DNA of 64,000 nucleotides from Drosophila miranda (taxonomy: Eukaryota > Arthropoda > Insecta > Diptera > Drosophilidae). Shown one piece after another: positions 20,820 to 32,400 of this stretch. The translations under genes and the position numbers were made by a program. Location: positions 16,244,001 through 16,308,000 of the forward strand of contig NC_046675.1 in the NCBI RefSeq assembly GCF_003369915.1, written 5' to 3'. Position 1 is the stretch's first letter. Each line of letters starts with the position of its first letter. The notes under the pieces were generated by a model. That model saw only the letters and a list, made by a program, of their open reading frames with translations. It made no database searches and had not been told where the DNA came from.

Positions 20820-23287
20820 GAATTATTTGTATTCGAATTCCATCAGGATCCTCAGCCTCATTTTCCTACAAGACTGGTTAACTCTAAGCTCTCATCTTTA
20901 TTGGATAAAATATGGTTTAAACAAACACGGTCAACAACAATTTCCACTTAACTAATTTTGATGGCAAACGATTCGATGGTGATCACGAATTCTATGTAGG
21001 CTGGGACATGGCTCTAAATGGCATTTCTACACGGTTTCTACATTGGTGCATTGGTGAAGAGGGTGAGTCCATAATATACTGGAAAATAATATGAAAAGTA
21101 TGAAATTTGCGAGGTGTGTGAGATAGACATGGTGGCTAAACAGGAAACAGGCTAAACATCATGTTCGGAAATCATATTCCTGAATTTTGAATTTCGTTTA
21201 GTTTTATTCGATTGATGAATAAATTTTCTACAAAATATGCTACTTTCAAGTACTCCCAATAAAGGTAGTAACTTGTTGCTTGTCATCCGGGGGTATGGAA
21301 AATCTTTATAATCTTTTTCCTTTAATTAATATTAAAATTCTTCTCTCCAAGATGATTTGAAACATTAGTGATGACTTCTTCTCCAATTTACATGTTTTAG
21401 ACATATTTATGCATTTGATTTGCATTTCTGAATATTATGTCTGTATTACGATCCCGATCTATGGGATCTACCACATACCAATATTCTTGGCATCGTTAAA
21501 AAGACCATAAGCTGCAACATTTCGTTCAGATGGCTTTAAAAAAAATTAAGATTATTTTCTGCATTTATTGGACCCTGGAATGATACAAATTTCCTCAATC
21601 ATAAAATATCCTTTTCCTATCCTTTTAATTTCTTGGCCCATGTGTCTGGTCCATACAAATTGAATTTTGCCAACGGTATAAAACCTAAGTGGGTATGGAA
21701 GGGATGTGCTGCGATGAAAAACCCTCTATGAAAAAATCATTCCGTTCGGAACCAGTTCATTACCAAGGAGCTGGAGCGAAAGATAAAAGGTCCTATGTAT
21801 GGAAGTTTCTATACCCTATGTTCTCTAATAAAATTGAAATTTAATTTGAGAAAATATACCACAAAATATACCGGAAATGTACCTTGAATGTACCGTAAAT
21901 GGTCACCCACCACATGTGCTTCATATTATTATAGTAAGAGATAGAGAAGCTTACAAAACTTAACTAACTTATGTAGGAGTTATAGCGCTGGCTGCAGGGC
22001 CTTGGGATTGCTATTGATGGTGTTGGTATATTTAAAAATGTTGTAAGTAGTTGATTAAGTTATTTATACATTTATTATATACATTGCTTCTTATTCTACG
22101 AACTATATGTGTGACGTTAACAACTGATAAACATAATGCCAGCACTGGTTAGGTTTGCGTCAGTTTTCAGTTTTTAGTTGATGTTGAGGTAGATAGGCAA
22201 GCAAAATGTCCAAGCGTAATTGCATTTCAGTGGACCAAAAGTTGAAGTACTGCGTACCTTTGTGAAGATGGGAAATAGTGTGCCTGAAAATGACGTAATA
22301 TTAAGTTTTGTTTGATTAAGAAGGAAATGGAAAAATCAAACGCAAACAAAAATGTTTATTATTAAACGCAAAATTTCCTTAAAAGCAATTTCTTTTTACG
22401 AATTTTCGAAAATACGAATTTTTTTTCGCTAGAGTTTTATATCAGCTAGTTTTAATAGTTATATAGCAGCGAGTTCATACCAGTCAGCTTCATTAGTGTC
22501 AGAGCAGTCAGCTTTTGGTGTCATATTGTAAAGCGTTCTGCCAGATCAGAAGAAAAGGTTGAAGCGTTTTTCATCGATATATCACCGCCACTAGTGATTA
22601 GCTGTCGCGACTTATCGAAGCACTGCCATCTCAATTGGATTTCCATATATTTATTTTATATGTAATAAGTACAAAAATCTTTGTAATTTTTGTAAACACT
22701 GAAACATCATATTTACGAATTATTAAAACCTTTCTTACACTACGTTTAGTTATTGAGTTTTTGGTTTTTGGGTTTGGTTGTTTTCCTAATGTTTTATCCT
22801 TGTTCTGCCTATTGCTGAGGCTGAGGGAAAAGGTGCAAATTTAATTTTATCCAGTTAATACTTTAAACTAATTTCATTATTAATCAAACATATTCATAAT
22901 AGTGTAAATGGCCTAGAAGATTCTTCAATTGTAAATCTAATGAAATCTAAAAACATCGATGTTTGAGAAAAAAACATCGATGATTCACATTCAAACAATT
23001 TCTATTTGGCGCTCAAGATTGGTGGGAATTTTTTGGGATTTTCTCTGGGATTTTTCCTCTCCACAATGTCCTTTTTCCCCTCAACAATGTCCCTTACATT
23101 CCATACTCACTTACGTTTTCTTACGCACTATGTTGCTGGCAACATTCAATTTGTATGGGCCAGACTCATTCGCCGTGAAATCGAGCAGCATTGTTCCACA
23201 ACATTGCGCGGACTGGGCAACATTTTGAATACCCTGGAAAATGGATATTATAGAACTGAGAGAATGCACCAATAAGGGCCAAAACTA
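20820..23287. other. AT-rich noncoding block
   Basis: No intact gene. A short open stretch at 20965-21059 could encode protein (see findings). Motif 6-like atatacc elements cluster at 21855-21900. Another GATA/DRE-like group (atcgatatat, cttatcgaag) lies at 22573-22620. Confidence 0.4.
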
Positions 23288-23715
23288 GTCAGTTTCTGTT
23301 TTAAAGGTATTTCAACGATATTTTGAAGGTTTTGGTCCTCTTACAGAAACCAAGAATGGGTATCGGGATCGAGATATATTTACAAGACCCTAATCATATG
23401 CATTAATTTGTCCAAAACATAACAATCTGAGATCATTTCTATATTAATAACGATTTAAAAAAGCTTGGAAAACCAGTTTCTTCATATAAATCAACGAAAT
23501 AGGGTATAGCTGAGCCCAAACTCCGGTTGGCGTGACATTTCATACTCCCTTACGTTACATTCCATACTCACTTACGATGCCACTGTTTTTTTGTTGAAAT
23601 GAAATGAAAAAGAGTACTTAAAAGTAGTCAATCGGGTAGAAAATTAATTCATTAATGGCCTAAAATTATGTGGGCATGGCTAAATGTTCTATATAGCTAT
23701 TAATATTCGACGGAA
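23288..23715 (+). repeat. Diverged dispersed repeat, copy 1
   Basis: It shares ordered blocks with 27812-28179, including tggtatcgggatc-like, caacgaaatagggtata, gtagaaaatt.attcatta, aaaattatgtgggca, tgttctatatagct and aatattcgacggaa. Both copies have the same orientation. Copy 1 carries an extra insert near 23520-23580 (tccatactcacttacg units). It has no coding capacity and may be a nonautonomous transposon. Confidence 0.75.
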
Positions 23716-24049
23716 TAAAGAATTAAGCAATTGGAACGATACTCGTTTGTTTATGCTACTGTTCTATGAGTAAAAGTGCCTTGTGCGTCTGCCTACAGTG
23801 GCTTCAAATGACAGTAAGTCCTTATGTCACAGGGCACTCCCCAAAAACAGCCGCTGTTCCACGGCTATTCCGTGCTTTCCACCTTCTTCGCATTTACAGT
23901 TAAAGTCGAGCCACAGAGTTGCGATGCCAAAACAACCAGCGGCGCCCTTTGGCGCAGTTGCGGCCCACTACTCCGCCCTGCTTCAGCCCCCAAAAGACGA
24001 ATTTCACTGAAAAACAATTGAAAAAGAAAGAAGAAGAACAGACCCTGGA

Positions 24050-24905
24050 CTGGGGGTGGGGATGGAACAGCTGTTCGTCTGGCAACGGTATTTGGGCACT
24101 GGCTTCAGGATTCTGGCGTCTGGTGCGCGTGCCGTGGGGAATGGGGCCTGCTCCACCTCTGCCTGTACCGGCCCCGCGACCCCCAGCGTGCTGCCTCCTT
24201 CCTGCTGTTCTCGCGCCAGGAGCACATTGGGCCGCATCTCGACCGAGCACAGCGAGGGGAACGGAACCACGACGACGAGCGGATACCCTTCAAGGATGTG
24301 GGCGATGCGCACGCCCTAAACGTGTCGGTGGCGGAGCGGTGCATCTACTGACCAGCAACATCTACTGGTCCGATACGAGGCGTCTGCTCTTCTCGACAGA
24401 TGTCGGCAGCCATGAGACCATCATTCGGGCCCGAGTCGATGGCAATGAGGTTGTAGAGCTGGAAGGAGTCACGGCGCTGGCCCTGGACCAACAGTACGAA
24501 GAAGTTATAGACACCAATGGAAAGAACAAGTAAGCAACCATATTGGACACGTGTAATCTCCTGTTCCCTCTCTACAGAAAAACCCTTACTTCCATGCATA
24601 TCCCGCAGGTGAACAACATTGCCGCCTAGGGGGATTTGTGTACTGGCTGGACGACAAAGACCGGACTGGAGAGGATCACTGTCAACAGAGAGGGTCGTTC
24701 CGTGATATTCTTCTCGCACGGAAGCACGCAGTCAAGCACTCCCTTTTAAAGACCTTAAATATGCAATAGAGAACCTGCCGGATATTGCATTTGAGGTTCA
24801 ACGCGACCAAGCTGCGGATGAAGATGGAGCGAAAAGACTCTGGACGAGTGTGCCAGGTTACCACTACCACAATGCCTTCTACAAGGACAAATGTGTAGTT
24901 GGCGT
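24050..24905 (+). pseudogene. LDL-receptor-family (LRP) pseudogene fragment
   Basis: Three pieces in different frames resemble an LRP ectodomain. About 24139-24350 reads NGACS, then after a one-base shift LCLYRPRDPQ (EGF-like cap), then FLLFSRQEHIG and VSVAERCIY, and meets TGA. Positions 24353-24534 read NIYWSDTRRLLFS and IIRARVDGNEV (YWTD propeller repeat) and end in TAA. Positions 24629-24748 read FVYWLDD, then after a shift TGLERITVNREGRS. Two or more frameshifts and several stops make a functional protein impossible. The parent could be any fly LRP. I cannot choose among them. Confidence 0.7.
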
Positions 24906-25021
24906 GTATTAACATATAAAGAAATGAATTAAGTGGAAATTGTTTTGGCTTAAACCTTATTTTAGACACAATCAAGATCAGTAGTACATCATCCCCTCGA
25001 CTGGAGCCCTTCGGCCAAGCG

Positions 25022-25384
25022 TCAGACTTTACACAAGCGCAGAGCTGACGGGAACAGCCACGTCATCGTTGCGGTGAGCAGCTGGGTGACGAGCACCAAT
25101 TTAAAGAGCTTTAGCTGATTTCCATTTTTGCTGATATCCATTACGGCGCGCATCATGAGTGCCGAGTTGGTCTGGCATTTGGGGATCACCAGCAGCTCTT
25201 CCACCGTGGGACACTTGGACAGCAGATCGCTAAAGTTTCCGTCCAAATCCACGTTGACCAGCTCGAGGCGACGGACGCCCCCGGCTTGGGCGAGTCCCCT
25301 CATGATCTCGTCGACTGGGAACAAAGTCTTCCTCCTTTGGTCCGTTTCTATGCGGAACAATATTACCGAACAATTACCGAACAA
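25022..25384 (-). pseudogene. LRR-like gene fragment
   Basis: The open frame contains GGVRRLELVNVDLDGNFSDL followed by CPTVEELLVIP, a leucine-rich-repeat pattern like that of F-box/LRR proteins. There is no in-frame ATG start in a good context, no upstream F-box and no neighbouring exons. It sits among other gene scraps and repeats, so a pseudogene is most likely. A single exon of a decayed gene is also possible. Confidence 0.45.
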
Positions 25385-26652
25385 TAAAAAAGTATCTTGC
25401 TCGAAAGATACACATCGATAAGTATTTACTTATTTCATGCCAAATCCCAGCTTAAACTTATTTTTATTGAATTTAGAACTTATGTAGAAAGTTATTTACT
25501 TAAATCTAAAACTTATCCATTAACCATTACCCTTTTTATTAAATTTTGTATAAAAGAGATCATTATTTATTACTATTTATTAGGCAGGGAAACGTTGAGT
25601 ATTCCCACTAACATTCTGTAGTCCTTCCGAGGTAGTACTTTTCCATTGCGTTCTGTTGTACATGGGAGGCAGGTTCTCAGTTCTTCCGTTCGCCAGCAAG
25701 ACGCCTTCCTTCGATGCCTTGCTGCCTGGGGAGCCCAATAGATCCGCAGTGGGCATACCTAGCGTTGGAGTGTTGCTTTGGTGCTCCAAAGATTATATTA
25801 TATTATATTACCAACCAACCTTGATCTCTTATCAGAATATGGCCATTTACGATCGTAAATAATACCGCAAAAGTCTGCAGTCTGCAGTTTTTGGAGTTGC
25901 TAGGTTCTCATTTTATTCTAAGATAGCCGTGATGTTGTGAGTCGAGGCACACGTGCCGTGACACTAAGATATGCACAGATTGGAGCTCTATTTAATTAAA
26001 AATTGCATAGCAGAAGCTTTAATCGGGCCCATATCATCCGTATGATATAGCTGACCGAATATAATGCGATTTTGAACAGTCATCAATCTTCTTAAGGCCC
26101 AAATATCATCGCGGTAACTCTTTATTTACTCAAGATTTAAAATTGAAAATAAAACAAATATTTATTATTATGTATAACTTCCAATAGGTAAAAAAACCGA
26201 GGCACTTGAAAAACTTGTAAAATACTTCATTGAAGTCTCAAAAATGGTTTTGATAAGAGCCAAAAACTATTTATTTTATACCTACAACCTAACATACAAA
26301 TTTCTTAAGACTAAGACTTAACACTTAAGATGGTTCCATGCTTCTGGGATCATTGAAAGATATTTGAATATTAAAGAGAGACTTTTATCACACACATAGG
26401 AGATAATAATAAAGGAATCTATGGCATAAAAATAGCGAACAAAATGAGCTTTTGCTGATTTTAATATATTTTCACATACAAGTTTATGAAATTATAAGGA
26501 AATGTGTGTGTTCATTGGCTGTTTTTAATTTTTCTTTCCTTGGTAGTGGTCCTTATATGCAGGACTTCCGGAATAACTATAGCTATACCATGGTCAGGCG
26601 AGGAAATCGTAATAGAAACTTTAAAGACGGTTAACGGAGCTACTTCTACTTA
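25385..26652. other. Noncoding, AT-rich
   Basis: No gene recognised. A 210 bp G+C-richer island at 25580-25789 is open in several frames (minus strand includes TADLLGSPGSKASKEG) and may be another gene scrap. Confidence 0.35.
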
Positions 26653-27345
26653 ATGAAATCGATTCTATATGTTTGTTTGCTGCTGAAAGGCTTTTTCGAT
26701 TTCAGTATCCATCTAGTCCCCTTATTTCAAAACAGAAATACTTTATTCTACTCTACCATATCGTTTGATGTAATTCAATTTAAAAATTCAGAGGTAATCG
26801 AACACTCACAAAGAAATATACAGCCCGTCAAATCAATTCAAAGATCAACGAATATGAAAACGATGTCAAAGAATCTTTTCACTGGTCTTATGACGCGGAA
26901 GGGCACGGCCACGGCCACGGTTCATGCGAGAAATTACATCTTTCAGAAGAGTTTCAAGGCACGCCAAGTGCTGATGGCCAAGGCTAAGACGAATGGGGCA
27001 CCAGAGCCAGAGACCTTAGAGGACCAGACCCCGAATCAAACGCAGCCGGAGAGCGCTTGTCCGGAAATGAAGACAACAGGAGCAACTGCTTTGCCCTTGG
27101 CTGAGAATACACGCAAGACAGGTGAGACTTTCGTGTACTTTTTTCTGCTCAGAATGGCAATGGTATATCCTCCTTCTCTTGCAGTTTCCCTTAAGGAAAG
27201 CTTTTCCGATCAGAGAGAGAGGTGGATGGCCAGGACCAAGGAGAGCCAGCGCAAGGCCATGCTGGCAGCCAAAGAAAGTCCTTCCAAGGCTACAAGGAAC
27301 AAATGGTCGACTCCCGGCAAATACGACTGGCAGCAGCAGCTGTAG
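26653..27345 (+). CDS. Two-exon gene of unknown function
   Basis: Not recognised. Exon 1 is 26653-27121 and exon 2 is 27185-27345. The 63 nt intron (GTGAGA...TTGCAG) joins the frames as NTRKT/VSLKES. Two starts are possible. The ATG at 26653 adds a hydrophobic N-terminus (MKSILYVCLLLKGFFDF), like a weak signal peptide. The ATG at 26854 (MKTMSKNLFTG) begins the part that looks coding. The product is basic and hydrophilic: KSFKARQVLMAKAK, a Pro/Glu/Thr-rich middle, and DQRERWMARTKESQRKAM. It stops at TAG (27343), after which the same frame stays open for 62 codons (separate entry). The G+C-rich coding block contrasts with its AT-rich surroundings. A decaying gene cannot be excluded. Confidence 0.45.
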   Translation: MKSILYVCLLLKGFFDFSIHLVPLFQNRNTLFYSTISFDVIQFKNSEVIEHSQRNIQPVKSIQRSTNMKTMSKNLFTGLMTRKGTATATVHARNYIFQKSFKARQVLMAKAKTNGAPEPETLEDQTPNQTQPESACPEMKTTGATALPLAENTRKTGETFVYFFLLRMAMVYPPSLAVSLKESFSDQRERWMARTKESQRKAMLAAKESPSKATRNKWSTPGKYDWQQQL

Positions 27346-27534
27346 GACCCCCACCCAGTGGGCGCAGTGGGAAGTCCAGACGACGACGACCGGTGGCTCA
27401 GGGGTCGGTGCCTGGAAATATCTGTTTGCCTTCAGGCCGACTTTCTCCACATCCGCAATACACTCGGAAACCATCTTACAGGAATGCACTTTATTCGCTA
27501 TTCGGGAAAAGAAAACTCCTATGATTCGAATTAA
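27343..27534 (+). other. In-frame open extension after the TAG stop
   Basis: After TAG-G, the frame runs 62 codons (DPHPVGAVGSPDDDDRWL... to GKENSYDSN) to TAA. Its composition is protein-like (FLHIRNTLGNHLTGMHFIRY). Either the TAG is a recent nonsense mutation, the gene is read through, or the block is a pseudogene. Two other plus frames are also open over part of this block, which weakens the coding argument. Confidence 0.3.
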
Positions 27535-27811
27535 ACTGTTTTCAATTGAAATCGCACCTTTAGAAAGAACACCAAGAGGCTCTGATCCGTTCGGCACGGA
27601 GACACTGCATCCCGTAATTAAATGAAGACGAAATTTCGTTAAGTGGAACAAACAATTTTGTAGGAAAAAATATATAATTTCCGCCTGATTTTAGATCCCT
27701 GTGGAAAAAGGTGACAACTAAAATTTAGGAAATTGAAATAATCGAATGAAATTATGAGTTCAGAGTTGAGTGTCTCAGCTAGCTAGAAATATTCAACGGA
27801 ATATCAAACTT

Positions 27812-28179
27812 GTCAGTATCTGTATAAAAGGTACTTCAAAGATCAAGAATTGGTATCGGGATCAGGATATTTGTACAGAAAACTAATCAAATGCATGCAT
27901 ATGTCTAAAACATATCAATCTGAGAACATGTATTTACGTTTTAAAAACAGTTTGAACAATATCTTCATATTAAATTAACGAAATAGGGTATACACGCATC
28001 ATATCTTCATATTGCGACTGTTTTTTTAAAACAATTTTGTTTAAACCTTGTTTTAGCCAAAACACAATAAAAGCAAAAGTTTAGAATAAAACAGTAAAGT
28101 AGAAAATTGATTCATTAATTGGGTAAAATTATGTGGGCAGAAATAAATGTTCTATATAGCTGGGAATATTCGACGGAAG
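27812..28179 (+). repeat. Diverged dispersed repeat, copy 2
   Basis: This is the second copy of the repeat at 23288-23715 in the same orientation, 4.5 kb away. It ends about 40 bp before the Noa36 core promoter. Confidence 0.75.
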
Positions 28180-28217
28180 ATACAAATTTAGGAATATGTA
28201 AAATAGATCTTGAATTC

Positions 28218-28317
28218 GTCAGTATATTTACGGTATATTTTTTAAATGAGATAGTATATTTTGATATATTTTTGAAGGTCAGACGGTTTTTTTAAGTATA
28301 AATCTGCGGTCACACTG
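28218..28317 (+). promoter_or_regulatory. Noa36 core promoter (motif 6 and motif 1)
   Basis: A perfect Ohler motif 6 lies at 28218-28229 (GTCAGTATATTT). A near copy follows at about 28232. A perfect motif 1 (CGGTCACACTG) at 28307-28317 is 44 bp before the start codon. There is no TATA box. It is the same housekeeping promoter type as at 20.73 kb, in the opposite direction. Confidence 0.75.
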
Positions 28318-28357
28318 CCAGTCAGTTTTTTGTCACAAATAATTTTCGTAAAAATAA

Positions 28358-29366
<1,009 letters not shown>

Positions 29367-29482
29367 GATCTGTAAAACAGACAAATATTTTGATGTGCAT
29401 TTTTACCCCTCACATGGCCTGTTATTGACCCATTTAATCAGTTTTTGGCTGTGTAATTGTTGGACCTGTAATGCAATTGTGA

Positions 29483-29488
29483 AATAAA
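29483..29488 (+). terminator. Poly(A) signal of Noa36
   Basis: AATAAA lies 117 bp past the stop codon. Confidence 0.7.
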
Positions 29489-32400
29489 TTCAGTTGTCGA
29501 AACAAAAAACTTCAAACTGTACTCCCAGAGATGGCAACAGGCTTCACCTGGCCCAAAACCAACATTGTATCTTTTTGTGGCCTCAGTCGAATGCAACAAG
29601 CTCCAAGTTGGCTCTCGGCCAGTTGGCCAATTGGGATGGCTCCTGCTCCATCTATACAGGGAGCAGGAGTAAAAGGATGGCTGCTGTAATCAGGCAGCTG
29701 TGCTGTGCTAAGGGTACGCACATGATGATGGCGATGCCAGCGGCGCTGCCGGCAACGACGCTAGCTGACTCTGTTGATAGACTCATCCATCTCCAATCCA
29801 CTTACGAACGCAAATATTTACACAATTTACTCGAAAACGGAGGTATGAGCATATAATATTTCCAAAAACGATGGCAAACACACACGCACACATCCACATC
29901 CACACGCACTCCAGCACAGATACCACGCACACACAGACACAAATTTGGGAACATTTGGGAAATGTTTGGCAGCAGTTAAGTTAGGCAGAACAGAGCACAA
30001 CATCAGGGAAAGCAGCAGAAGAGGATAGGATAGAGGACCAACCAGAACCCCATCATCATCAGGCATTGCAAATCGATGATAAGACTGAGAGAGAGAGAAA
30101 ACAGAGCAGGAGAGGAGCATAAGCATAGTTCTTCTGCATATGAATGAAATCATATTGTATGTGCCGTTACTTATATACATACATATATGTATATTCCTGT
30201 GCGGGTGCGTGGGTGAGTGGGAAGGCAAATCAACTGTGTACATAATACAGATTAGTATGAGAGAGGATATGGGATGCACATATAAAAACATGCAAAGTAT
30301 ATACAGTGATGACTCAATGGATTGTACTCAAAGAAACCGAAAGTACTTATTCCATTTGTATGAGGTATGGAGATTGTAGAAACATAAGAATAACATAGAA
30401 ATTTGTAACAACCAAAATATGCGGCTGAAAGACAATAATAGGCTACTTTTTGGCAATCAGCTAATCGCTAATATGCGCCGAATAAGTGCCTTTTTCATAA
30501 GATAAATTTGATCAAAGCTAACATACAAATTAAATTATGTCTTCAATAGCTGTACGAGCCCATGATTGTATCAAAGTTTTTTAGTTTGTTTGATATAAAT
30601 TACCCATAGATAGTAATTAATACTTTTAAAATGAATCTGTTCACTGCGGAAATATGTGCATCTGCAATTAGTAGAGTTTTGGTTGAATATTTCGATGCAT
30701 TATGATTATTAACTTTGTCATAGTTGTGTAAAATGAAACAAGACTGTAAGAAATGGTTTGCTATATAAATCATAGGAGTTTTCTTTTCGATTTGTGAGTA
30801 TTCCCTGCAATATTAAATTTAACCAATTGTTCGCTCTATCGAGCGTTAACTGTTTCCACATACCGATGGCACAGATCAGGGCCAGCTTAAATATAATGGC
30901 TGCCTGCCAGCACTTTGTGTGTGTATTTCAATCAAAATGGCTAGGCCCAATGTCCAAGTCAGGGCTACTCAACGAAATTAGAAATGCCATTGGGCGTGGG
31001 GTGGATGGATGATGACGATGGGGGCGCTCCGCAACTGAATCTCTGGCGCGGTGAGAGTGAGGAGTAGAATTGTTTTGGACACTGGTCTGTGGTGGTCACT
31101 GCCAAACATCAATAATAATTCCATAAATGTAATCAGAGAGAGGCAAACAAGGGCCGAGTCAAGTCACTGTGATTGAGCTCTTAATTGCACTGCGATATTA
31201 ATCCTTGAGCCATTCATCTCACCCCCTATCGTCGCATCCTTTTGGCCACTTCCCATCATGATGACCATTTTCATTAGATGGAGTGCGTTCTCAATTACCA
31301 GATGGAGGGTCCCGGAGTGAGCTAACCATCAAGAGTTTAAGGTCCCACAGAGATCAGGGTTCATACTGACAGAATTTCTGGGAACTCTCTTTAGGGACGA
31401 GAATCACTTCCGATCGGCATTATCGCTTGCTTATTTATGCAATGCCAATATTTTGGTTGCGCGAAGTCAAGCCATAACAAAAATAGAGTCCGGGCCGGGT
31501 TCAGGATTAGGTGGGAAAATCCTTGGGACTATCCGAAAAACACGTGGAAAAGTCAAAAAGTCCGGCTTATGGTCAAACGCAATTAGCGTTAATTACAACG
31601 GAAAACAGCCTGAACAACAGATTCCCATTGCCAGGCTGCAGCATCCGTCTGGAAAAGGACCTGCTTCGGCTGCAGCTTCTGTTCCTGGTCCTGCTCCCAC
31701 CAGTCCACCCCCATTGCGGACACTTGAAGTTTAATTTAATTTTTTCTTGCGGCTGCCGTAACGTCGTTTGCTTCAAGTGATTGCGCCATGGGATTGGCTA
31801 GTGGATGGGTGGACGAATGGCTGAAACCCATCCTGGGCGTGGAGTGGAGTGCCTGATGCGGCATTGTTTCTAACGTCATCATCAACATCCACATCGACAG
31901 CACCATCGACAAGCGCTCGTCAGGGCTGGTGCCGGTGCCGGTGCCGCAACTTGCGATGATTGATGGTGCGTAATTTGGAAAATTAGAAGCGTCCGGAAAG
32001 GACAGATAGGCCAGCCAGGATACGCAGTAAAGGGGTGGCTCCGCTCTGCCCGGCTCCGTTTCCCTCCCATTTTTTCTTTTATTCTATTTTTTTTGGCCTT
32101 TGCTAATGTTGTTGGCACAACAAGGTGTGTCCTGGTCCTGGTTGCCGGCCTAGTAGCCACTGCCACTGCCACTGCCACCGCCACTGCCGCGTGTCCTGCC
32201 GCCGCTCGACGCTTCGGGCGCGTGCAGAGCCCTACAACAAAGTTGCGCGTGGTTATTAGAAAACAATTTAATTAAATATTCACTTGAAGTACAACAACAA
32301 CAGCCGCAGCAAAAAGAGAGGAAAATAGCGTTGGGAGAGGCCTCACTTTCCCATCATACAGTAAAGAGCTCAAACAATGCCCATCAATATTAAACGATGT

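Noticed and set aside
20718-20951. 77 aa plus-strand ORF
   Set aside because: Its first codons overlap the minus-strand core promoter motifs. No protein similarity is evident.
23919-24533. 204 aa plus-strand ORF
   Set aside because: Most of it is a wrong-frame reading of the LRP pseudogene. Only its last part (NIYWSDTRR) is in the ancestral frame.
27016-27651. 211 aa minus-strand ORF
   Set aside because: Antisense shadow of the two-exon gene, with no start context or splice support.
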